From: Talpa occidentalis
Taxonomy: Eukaryota; Chordata; Mammalia; Eulipotyphla; Talpidae
NCBI RefSeq assembly: GCF_014898055.3
Contig: NW_023600993.1
Coordinates: 12,378,714-12,442,713 of the forward strand
Length of the DNA stretch: 64,000 bases
Reading direction: 5' to 3'
The translations under genes and the position numbers were made by a program. Under the pieces are notes generated by a model, which saw only the letters and a program-made list of their open reading frames with translations, ran no database searches and was not told the origin of the DNA. Shown here in pieces: positions 37,250-48,800 of the stretch (position 1 is its first letter; the number at the start of each line of letters is the position of its first letter).

Positions 37250-37400
37250 AGTGTTGCTATGAACAGCACACGTACCAGACGGCTCTGAGCTAGGCCTTCC
37301 ATTAACCCCATGGTAGAGATGAGAGAACTGAGGTTCAGAGATTGGGATAACCACCAAAGCAGAGCCAGGAGAGAAACTCGGGCCTCTCATACCCTGTCCA
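37250..37400 (+). mobile_element. MIR-type SINE
   Basis: gagaactgaggttcagagat with a following aaagcagagccaggagagaa segment. Partial. Confidence 0.5.
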
Positions 37401-38599
37401 AGAGAGAGCATCTGGCCTGCCGCTGAAAACCATCAATAGATGGATGGGTCAGATCCCTGGACTTTTAAGTCCCTATTTTTCAGCTCTAGCACTCTAAAGG
37501 CGACATTAATTTATGCTGTCGCTGGCCTTTGGGCAGAGCCCAGGTCTCCCAGGCTTTGCACCACTCCTCTTCTGAGTCTGCGTCCACTAGGGTCAACGGT
37601 GGGTCCACCCCAGAGAGACCTGGGAGAGAAGCCTTGCCATTCTAGCCTATAGTTCTTAGCAACCAAGGTGCTCCCACCCCATCTTCCTCCTCCCTGGGTT
37701 CAGGTCTGCAGCCCTTGGGGGCTGGTGGATCTCCTGGCCTTTTCCAGTTCCTTTGGGGTATGTCACAGGTGTCTTCCTTGTAAAATCTCCCGTTTAATTC
37801 TATCTTGGCACTTGAGTATGCAACATACAGGATCACCTAAGTGTTTGCTACTCAACTAGGTTTAATGAACAAAATGTCAAAGTAAGTTTTGACCAGCATC
37901 CAGCAGCTTCATTTTAGAAGCTTATTCCAAAGCTGATCTTTCCAAAGAAAAATTTCTACTAGGAGACTAATATCAAGACCACTTTTACTATCTAAGGACA
38001 GTTTTATCAAAGTGCTCCTGGACTAATCTGGCCTTTACATGCTCAGACTGACCTCTGCTGGACAGTATTAACCTGCCAACATCCCCCCCCCTTCCTTTTA
38101 ATAAGGCCAGGAAAAGAACATTTATTTTCCTCAAATGACATAGTTCAATTCATAAATATTCGCCAAGTCCTCTGCACTACATTCCAGGAAAATCTTGTGC
38201 TGCCCTTAGCTGCCAGAGGCATGGCCCATGGGCAGAGGGGGTCACGGTGGGTGATGTGAGCTACCCACTCTCAGCGCTCCTCCCAGCACTGCTGTCATGC
38301 AGTCCAGGCCTTCTAGTGTATTTCTTAGAAGTACTTCCGAGTACCTGCTGCCTGGACCCAATTTCAGGGACCTGTCCAGTAAATCCACACCTCCCTGCAG
38401 GTAGGTGTCTTCTGGGTTCATACCTCAAAGCTGGAGTCCACCGTGTCACTTATGCCCCTAACTGTTCAGTGGAGACCAGTCTGATGTGTCTGGTGGCAAA
38501 CAAGCTTAAGTTAGATATAAAGTCCTAGGCTCCAATTCATAGAAAATGGCAGATAATAAACACGAATGACCCTGGAAATACTTTTCTATTTTTAATATT

Positions 38600-39260
38600 C
38601 CTTTAAAATAACATTTCTGATGATAAAAATTACATAATTTTTAAATCTGTGAAAGAAGGAAAAGAATGAAGAGAAAGTAAAAATGGCCTGCACTCCCATC
38701 TTCTCTCTGGGTGTGTGTGTGCACAGTCTGGGAGTCTATCCTGACCGGACACATCCATCCTGTAGCTTGCCTGTGTCACACAGTATTATGTTGTGATGGT
38801 TTCTCCATTAGTAAACATTCCTTAACATTTTTATTTTATGATGCCAGCAGGTCATAATTCATGTAACCGATGTTGTCTTATAAACATCATTTATATTAGG
38901 GCTGTTATTAAATAAAACTACTTAATGTATGTATGTATTTCACCAAAATTTTTTTTTCAGGATAGTCACTGAGTAGGCTCCCTGGGTCAAATGTTATAGG
39001 GTCTGAACATTTTTAGATTCCAAATGCAAATAGATAGAAGTGATCATGGATATGTACCAATTTCAACTTCCACCACAGTAACAGCAGCAACCATTTCACG
39101 TCACCCTCACCCATGCTGTGAGATGTAATTGAAGAAGTGCATAGGCCAAGTGCATAGGCCAAAAAAAGGATTTTTCAGTCTAACTTATGTATCCATACTT
39201 ATTCATACTCCTATTTTTAGTGATCATTTATATTTTCAGTTCATTATACATTCATGCCCT
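38600..39260. mobile_element. Probable old LINE fragment, intergenic
   Basis: The phrases gatgtaccaatttcaacttccacc-like (39050-39075) and tttgtccatttttctctgc recall old L1 3' sequence. It also holds a 13-bp tandem duplication, aagtgcataggcc, near 39135-39160. Confidence 0.35.
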
Positions 39261-39744
39261 TTGTCCATTTTTCTCTGCATATATTAACATTTTCCTCATT
39301 TATGAGTTCTTTTTATAATTAAGGGTGTTGACTCTCAATGTGGCACATAAGCAAAGTGACTAATCCAAACATTCCCAGAAATTACTATTTTGGGTGTGAT
39401 TTCTCCTTTGACTCAGTAAGTTTTTTTCCAGAAAAACAAAATAAAGCCAAACTCCAGCTCATGAAGTATAAGCATTGAGGGGACTAAGGGGTGAAGTGGT
39501 CACAGGTAAACTATGAGGTAGAAAAAGCCATTGTATCCCAACTTGCTGACCGTCCTTTGTGTCAGGAAACTGGAGCTTTTTTTGTTTTAAAAAGATATGT
39601 GACTTTAAAATGGATTTATGCAAAAGAACACACATGTTAACCAGCAGTTGGACAGTTAATACTACTGTATCTCCTCTTCTTTCATCTGGAAATGGTGATT
39701 TCTGTAGTAGACGGGCAGGTTCTGTTTTTAATCAAATCCTTTAC

Positions 39745-39877
39745 TAGAATATATCAGAAGTACTTTTTATTTTGTTTGGCATGATTTTAACATTGTAGTA
39801 ATTTTGCTGTGGAAAATAAAATTCTGCTTACAGCAAAGAGCTAACTCCTCAAGACCACTCATTGGCATCTTTACATG
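39745..39877 (-). terminator. HACL1: HACL1 3' UTR and poly(A) signal
   Basis: After the TAA, the first minus-strand AATAAA is at 39766-39771 (seen as tttatt on the plus strand). Cleavage is expected 10-25 bases further, near 39745-39755, giving a 3' UTR of about 130 bases. The exact cleavage site is inferred. Confidence 0.7.
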
Positions 39878-42800
39878 TTACAAGTTAGATCGGGTCAGCC
39901 AGTGGAAATCCTAGAAAAGGAAAAGACAAACATTCAGCCAAAGAAATAACTGTCTCAAAACTATAGTCTCCCTGTTTTGCTTGCTTTAAAATCTGAAAGT
40001 CGGGCCTCCCCTGTGGCGCAGCGGTTGAGCACTGGGTTGCGAAGCTGCCTGCAGCCTCTGCAGCGCTGGTTCGATCCCCGGCTGCTCCCTGGCCACTGGA
40101 GGAGGGTCCTGCATGGTGAACAGACCTCTCCTGCCACCCACTGCTCCCCTCAGCAGTGTACTTCGGTCCTTCTGCCTGCTCTGCTCCCCGCTCTGGCTCT
40201 GGTGAATTCTCTCACCTTCCCACGCTTCTGACTGTACCCAGTGCTTGTATAAATAAATAAACAAATCTTTAAAAAAAAAAAAAAGAAAAAGAAACTTTAT
40301 AAAAAAAATAAAATAAAATCTGAAAGTCCCATTATAACCACATTTGTCACAGTGGGGGGTTAATGAGATTTGTCTTTGGTTTCTCTTTGTCTTTGGTTCC
40401 CCACAAAGGAGCTAAAAATCCATTAGGAAGCAAGCTGTCTTGTCCTAAAAAAAAAAAAACACCTGAACTGACTGTTCAGGTCCTCCCCATTAATAGTCAC
40501 AGGGCACAAAAAACTAATCAGAAAAAAACAAAAGTACACTCGACAAGAGAAAGGAGTTGAAGGAGGCGCAAAGGGGGTTGAGCTCCCAGATCTGAGAAGA
40601 ACCTGGGTGGGAAGCACAGTGCCCCAAGACATTCACTGGAGAGCCCCACGCCGCGCGTGTGTGTGCGTGGCCTGGACCTTGGCCACTGCAGAGAGCTTCC
40701 CCCCCATGTCACAGCAGGAAACACCAGTCTACACTGTGAATCTGAGAAAAATGGCAGGTGGACACACTGTCAGTGAAAAACCAACAGCATGAAAACTGTA
40801 ATATGTGTGAGTTCTATGGGAATGAGGAGGTACAATGTTGAAGTGTCAGATGCAAGAACTGTAAAGTTAATCCTCATGGGATTATAAAAGAGGAGATAAG
40901 ACCTTCACCAGGAATACCCCCCAAAATCTGAGAACTTGCAGGACAGATCATTAGAAATACGGTCAGAAAGGTAAATTCGCTGGCAAAGAGGGAGTAGGTC
41001 ATCAGGGCTCTTCTGTGACTAACACTGGTCTCGAGATGTATTTTCTGTGTGTGTTCTGAATACATGTTTATCAAGCCTCTCAGGGCAGCTTTAGTTTGGC
41101 GAGTATTCTGACATCCTGATGCCAAGAGGGCAAAACTAACATTCCAGGCAATGGGAAGTAGATTCCTGGTTATAAATAAAATGACATGAGATTTAAAAAC
41201 TGTCCGTTGCATATCTGGCTAGCAGAAATTATCTCAGCAAATGGATTTTTAAAAATAAATAAAACAATCAATAAACCCACAGAGAGTGTGTAGGTTCTGG
41301 AAGTTGCTAATCTTACCTTAAAAAGTCTGCCTGCTTACTCCACAAAAATCCCATTAAGGTCACCTACTGTATGCCCTTTCTGACCTAGTTACTCGCGCAT
41401 TTTCCTGATTACTGTCCCTCTTTTCTCTGCTATAAAGTAAATGCCAACATCTCTTTTTTTATTGAAGCATAATTGACATAAAACCTGTGTTAGTTCTGAT
41501 TAACATAATAGCAATTAGTGTTGGTCACCACACACAGTCTCAAAAGTACCTTTTTTCTTTGATGAAAATTTTTACGTCAAGTTCCCTACTCTTGCCGCAT
41601 TATTCTCCATTGGTCTCTCTAGGTCGGTGAATGTTTTATCCATTTAAGTACTCCTATGCTGGGTGTACAAATATTTATCCTCTTGTTAGCTCGAGCTTTT
41701 TATAATTATATAAATGCCCTTCTTTTTGTTTACTGCCATCTTTGCTTTAAACTCTGTTTTGTCTGATACAAGTACAGCCAAGCTGGCTTTCTGTTATTTC
41801 TCACTTGCAGTGAATATCTTGTTCTGTCCCTTCACTTTCTTTTTTTTTTTTTTTTTTTTTTTAAAGAGGCATGTTTATTTATTTATTTATTTGTTTGTTT
41901 GTTTTTATACATGCACTGAGTACAGTCAGAAGCGCGGGAGGGTGAGAGAATTCACCAGAGCCAGAGCGGGGAGCAGAGCAGGCAGAAGGACTGAAGTACA
42001 CTGCTGAGGGGAGCAGAGGGCGGCAGGAGAGGTTTGCGCGCCATGTGGGACCCTCCTCTGGTGGCCGGGGAGCAGCCGGGGATCGAACCGGCGTCGCAGA
42101 GGCCGCGGGCAGCTTCGCAACCCAGCGCTCAACCTCTGCGCCACCAGGGAGGCCCTGTCCCTTCACTTTCAATCTGTGTGTCTTCACATATAATGTGAGT
42201 TTCTGACAGACAACACATCAGTGGATCTCTTTGTATATAAAAGTGGCCGCTCTGTCTTTTGATTGCAGAACTTATTAGTCCATTACATTTAAAGCAATTA
42301 TTGATAGGTATGTACTTATTGCTGTTTTGTTAACTATTTTCTGGCTTTTTGAGGATTCCTCTCCATTCCTTTCATCAAAGACTTTGAACCTGTTTTTACA
42401 GAAACAGAGTTTCAGTAGAATTGCGTCTTTTATAGTATTCAAATTGGTTAATTTACATTTCAGGAGCTGTCCAAGTATTCGTTTGCTCATTTGTCAAAAC
42501 AGAGAAAGACCTCACAGCAGACAGGTGTATAAAGAACCAAGACAGAAACTATTTGAAAAAATGACCAGCTGTGAAAACAGTAGCTGATATGTGGGTGTCA
42601 GCATGGGAGACAGGGATGCAAGAGTGGGCGAGAGCAAGGCAGCAGGAAAAGCAACTTAATCTCCCACTTTGGGGAGAGGATGATACTACATACTTGGTAT
42701 TTATTTTACTGGTATAGTCAACATGGGAGCTTTGCTTTAGAGGCAAAAGTAACTAATTTCACAGGTAATTGCACAGACTGTCCCAGGACAGTCACGTCTC

Positions 42801-45800
42801 CCACCGTGCTTCCTGCACTGCTGACCAGCCACTCAGGGCTTTTCAGTTCTTTAGACCCGCCAGGCTCCCTCCTGTCAGAGCCTCTGCATACCTCTTCATG
42901 CCTTTGCTGAGTCTGCCCGTCCTTATCCTACAGACCTCAGTTTAAGCATCATTTCCTCTGAGAAGACTTCTCTCTGATCCTACTATAAATCAAGTTTCTT
43001 TGTTATATGTTCATTCAAAACTGGGTTCCCTCCTTCAGAGCAAGGGCTTCACTCTGTCATGGTGCTTTGGTGGGGAGTCAGTTGTGAGGAGAGTGGACTG
43101 CCCTTCTCCTCTACTGGACTGGAAGCTCCATGAGGCGAGGGCTGGGCCTGGTTTCGCTCATCACACTATTCTTAGCACCTGACACAGCACCCACAGCTAT
43201 GCAAACATTCACTCAACAAATAAATGGAAAGTGCCAAACTCAGAAATGGCTTGGAAAGAACTCTGTGAATCACTGCTATTCAGCAGATACTTTTGGGGGT
43301 GGGAGAGGTGATGCATTTCTTGCTTTCTGTCTAGCGTCTGCATTTACCTGGGCCTTCCGCATGGCTTGTGGCTCAATCATGATATTGACAAGAGAGGGTT
43401 TGGTTCTGTCTGCCAGGCTCTGCTGCAGGGATTTTTGAAGTTCTTCTGGTGTCTGTACAAAATATCCTTTGCCTCCAAATGCAGTCATGACCTGTTCATA
43501 ATGTGAGTTTGGCAGGAGGCAGACTGGAGGGGCCCTGGAAGAGAAGGTCACAGGTTGAGAGAAAGAAAGTCATTCTCTGAGATAATCTGTGGGGCATTTA
43601 GAGGTGAGCTGAAAGGCATTATGTTATGACCAACACTTAAAACTCAGAGGCTAGTACACTAAACTATCTATTGTTAATGTTGTGTATAGCCATGGGCAAT
43701 AGGACTCTTTGTGATGATGGAAATGTTTCTATCTGTGCTGGTCAACATAGGAATGGTTACCATGAGAACTTGACATAAAATGTGACTAGTTAAAATGAGG
43801 AATTCAATTTTTGATTTTATTTCCTTTAAATAGCGACACTTGGCCAGTAGCTACGGTGCAGGATCACACAAGTGACAGCATCATCTTATTGTGAATCCAA
43901 AAGAAAAAGGAAAAAGAGAAATGGTTACTGCAAAACAGAAAATAACAACTAAGCAACATATGAGGTCAGTGAGACATAAGCAAACGTCCCCATACCCTGC
44001 TCCAAGCAGGCTAACTCACAAATTCATGCCTCTCACGCCCCAGAGCCAGCTACAATACTGTCTCAGTTTGGCTCTGCCATCAGATGGTCAAGGGCCAGCT
44101 AAGTGGTAAGAGGAAGGAGGACCTCTGGCTCACAAATGCATGTAAACACCCATATTCTTGCATGGTATAGGAGGTATGTAGGACTGGGAGCACTTAGCAC
44201 TAAGCTCAGAGCAAGGCTGAGACATCAAACTCATCTGTCCGTCTTAGAAGCTTCCTGATGATAGAGTATTCATTGAAGCATCCAATCATGGGTGTTTGTG
44301 CAGAGAGGAAGCAGGCAGGTGGGGTTCCTGCCCTTTACAACAGGCAATGATACACATAAGTGACACTCTTCCTGCAGGAGCACAATCCTATACAGACTTT
44401 TGAAAGACAGATTAAAACAGAAGAGAGAAAGTAAATGCACCTTATTCCAGATTACTTACACTGCAGCAGCATCTCCAGTTTTCAACATTTCCTTCCAAGA
44501 ATCTGTATCAAAGCCTTGGTAAATTCCGTTATTATTTACCACCAAAATTATGATTGGTAAGTTGTACCTAAAATTGAGAGGAAATCATTATTCTAAATCA
44601 GTTTCTTTGCTTTGGACTGAGATTTTAACATAAAACTGGACAGTTGTCCAAATGCTTTTTTTTTTTTTTAATTAGGGTAAAACTGAAAATTAAGCATTGT
44701 TCATTGTTCTCCTAAGGAAAAATATCAAAATCTTTAACAGAAACATCATGGAATGGTATCTGGAATACAAGATTAGGGACTAGCAGAGTTGCTCTACCAC
44801 TATGTAACTATGGACTTTGGGCAAATCCTGAGCTTTCTGAACCCTGGTCTTTATAGATCCAGGTGGTATTAAGTTACTACTCTCTGAAGCACCAGCTCCA
44901 GGCAGTACCTAGGAGCATGGTTTGAAAGCACCTTTCTTTTTTTAATGAACTCCTCCTAGACAACCAGGACTTGCTAGATGCTGTGGGAGATATGCCAGTG
45001 ATTAGTATTTCACTCTCAAACCATGTCACCCAAAACTAGGAAAACATTACATGGTGTAATAATTAGAGAAGAGAGTATTTAACAATCTACACTGTGAAAT
45101 AATAAGGTAAAGACTGAAAAAGCTGAATAAATTTTACGAATAATAGACAAAGGAGATGGGTTTTTGTTTCTGAGATAAGATGGAAGACCAAAACTAAACT
45201 GCACACTGTTAAGTAACAGGGCTGTGGGAACTGCTTGCTCTCTCTGCTCAATGGGAGTCAGCTTTCCCCAAAATCACCTTCTGGGTGAGTATTACTTGGT
45301 TGTCAACACAGACACTCTGACAGCTACACACTACCCTCTCATCTTGAAAGTTGATATACCAAAGTTTTGACAGTGCCAAACAAGATTTATTTACAAAAGC
45401 ACTAATAAGATCCCTGGCTAAGACAAGAATGGTTTACTATAGCTTAAATAATTGGGGAAAGAAAACGTCCCATATGTCCAGAGGGGTGCAATGCATGAGC
45501 TTCTGCGTGAATCCTCACCACTTCATCCTTAGTCTGAAGAGCTCACCTTCACTGAGCTGTCACCTCAAGTATCACTCAGATGTTCTCATTTCCTCATAAC
45601 CATCCTCTCAGGTAGTAACTACTACTGTTCCTGTCCCTGTTTTAGTGGAGACTGAGGCGCCATGAAGTGACTGAGCCTATCACTTGGCTCTGCTGTCGTT
45701 GAGCCAGGCCAACCTCTTAACCACCTGGTTCTCTGTCGCCCTGCAGAAGACAAAGCTTTTACCGGTGACCTCAAAGCCACTCCTTCCAGTTCGGCAGGTT

Positions 45801-48800
45801 CAGGGCCTGCAAGACAGAGGTCAGGAATGTGCTATTCTTGGTGAGGAAGACCCTGGGTCTCAGGACATGGCACAGTGAGGTGCGCAGGGCACTGGCAGAG
45901 GTGAACACTTGCTAGGGATGTGTTAGGTGAGTGGGTGTTGGATCTAACTTTTAATATTTTGAAGAAAGAAATGCCGTGATGCAGGATGCTGTCTTACCTG
46001 CAGATGGTTTCCACTTCCATGCCAGAAAACCCAAAAGCACTGTCTCCTTCCACACAGATGACCCGCTGCCCTGGGTTTCTATCTTTAGCTACCAAAGCAG
46101 CTGCAATGGCAAAACCCAAACCGACTCCCATCGTTCCAAAAGTGCCAGCATCCAGCCTGTTGGGGAGTGGAGTTAAAATGAAACCCCCTGTGGGTGGTGA
46201 TCGTGGTGGTGGGTCAAGCTAGCCATCTTCACCGGCCTCATCGAAAAATAAAGAACAATAAAGCCATTCTCTTCAGTATAACATTTTTAGGCTGCGAGGA
46301 ACTAATTCCTCAAGACAGAGAGGAACAAAATGAAAAAGTCACTCGTGATTATTTGGAAGATTATGAATATGTCCTTAGGACGGATCACATGAGCTCAAGG
46401 ACACCTCAATTGTAAAAAATCTACAAGGCCTTGCCTCAGAGTACATTTATGAGGTAAGTCCTTATCCGCTGCACTTGTATACTTCTCAAATGTTTTATTA
46501 AGCTGCATCATTGTATTCTCAAACTTAACTCATTATAATTTCTTTTTTTTTAAGAAGCCTTACCTGTGACGAGGAAGGTAATTTTGAAGCACAGTGCGTC
46601 CAATATCCATCGTATTTGCTCCTTCGCTTACCACAAAACAGTCTCTGGGCAGTTGTTCTTGAACATGGAAGAATACTGTGTAATAATTCATAGGCAAGGA
46701 TTTTTTGGAAGCTAATTCCTAAAATTAACAGGGAAATATAACCCAATTAGGTTGAAAATAAATGTGAAAATAAATGGTGAAAATAAATAATGGCAATAAG
46801 CTACTATCAAATCTATTTGGAAGTAGGCAACAGCTTCAAGTGACAAGGTCCTCAAATGGCCACTCTAAAAAAGTGGCCATTTGTGAACAGTCTTGGGGGA
46901 TGTACTAAGAAAATTGATCCCAGTGTCCCACCTTGGGACACAATCAAATATTGTGTTGTCGGAAAAGTCATAACATATTTTTTCTATGTTTTTCAAGCAA
47001 AAACGCATCATGACTTTTCCAAAAACCCAATAAGTCATTATTCTTTTTTTCTGATGCTCCATAATGCACATTAGCATCTTAAAGACTAAGAAGAAGCCCT
47101 GTAGTAACAATAACTGGAAACAAAGAGCTTAAACAAAACTAGTCTTATTTGAGCACATTTAGGAAAAAATACTGCCTTAGAAAAAGTGAAATTTTTATTC
47201 TAGAATATTTTCTTCTGAAATATGGTCCTATGCCTAAAATAAAAGTGAACTCGGGATTTTAGAAAGTCTGAAAATCTGATTCTTCCCGACAGGTACTGAA
47301 GGGTAAGTGGGATATGTTCTCTCCACTATTCTAAAATGTCTCTGGAAGGAGGAAAAACAGCAAGATCAATGCATTTGTCTAGCCATGTGCATTTTAGAGC
47401 TGAGAACAAGTCCCTGGGCTTTAGTAACAAGTCCTGTGTGTTCCCAGCACAGCCTCTGTCTCCTGTGTTTCCTTGATCTGCTGGAGAATATACCCAAGAT
47501 GGATGAGGGACCCTCCTGTCCTCTTGAAGCAAGTTCCTTCCATCTTAATCTAAGGCAATTCCTAGAGATAAGAAGGGATGACTCATGATACCAAGCAGGA
47601 AAAAGAACCGAGATTAGTTCTTGATAGGAGAAAGTCACTGATTTAAGTTCCAATATAAGAGCCTAGCTTAGCACTCAGCAGGGCAAGAGATGGTTACATT
47701 CCTATGTAAGATAGAATCACATATGATCAATTATGCTTGTTTTGAAAATGCAAATTTATTCTAAGATGATGGATATTTTAGGAAACAAGATAGCATCACT
47801 TGAATTTTGTATTTGCTTATGCAAAATTCTGTCAGTGAGAAGCACTAGCGAACACTGAAAACAGCACCCAATTGAACTCTGGTGCATAAAAATACACAAA
47901 ACAGTGAAAAAACTCAGAATCAACTTTTCTGGCAATCAAAGAGAAAGCACTATCTAAATACAAAGACTATAAACTAAAATCAGCAAACCCTCCAGAAGTG
48001 GCTCATTTTAGTGCTGGTAATGCATGGTTTAGTGGTTCAAGAATAACTACAGGTTCCGAAGTCTTCAGCTATCAGACAAAGCCACAGGTGCAGATGAGAA
48101 AGTCACAAAATAATTTCCAATTATTTGAAAAATATTATGGATATCTCACCCAAAAGATAAGAAAAAAAGAAAAATATGTGAGGTGATGGCTCTGTTTCTT
48201 AGCTTGATGGGCGGAACCCTTACACAGCAGCAACATAAATGACCATTGTACATTTTAAGTATCTTACAATTTTACATGTCAGCTGTACCTGATTAATCTG
48301 AAGTTTTTAAAAAAAGGTTATACCGTGGGTCAAAATTTGATGATAAAGCTATGTATGACAAATGCTTGCCTTGAAGGTTCTACATCTTAAAGGTAGGAAA
48401 ACATCCACCAGGATTTAAGGTTTCTTAACACCTCCTAATTGTGATCCCAGGTCAATGAGCCACATCCCCCATGCTGGCTCCCAGGGCTTCCTGTCCAGTG
48501 TCACCACCTGCTTCCCCTCAACACACAACTCAACGGCTGCAGCCCTCCTGACACCCACTTCCACAAGAAACTGCAGGTCTTTTTCAAGGTAAAGTGTCAT
48601 ATTTACTATAGTGTGTGTATTTCTTAACCATTTAACAGGCATAAAACTTTGCTACCATTTTTATTAGATTCCTATCTTAATTTTTCTTTTTTTAAAAAGA
48701 TATTTATTTATTTATTTATACAAGCACTGGGTACAGTCAGAAGCGCGGGTGGGTGAGAGAATTCACCAGAGCGAGCGGGGAACAGAACAGGCAAACTGAC

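Larger units (their letters stand above)
28657..39744. other. COLQ-HACL1 intergenic region
   Basis: About 11 kb contain the COLQ 5' UTR and promoter at the left edge, then SINEs, LTR and L1 remnants, MIR and MER5A. The short open frames here are within repeats or lack any recognisable protein. No RNA gene was seen. Confidence 0.75.
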
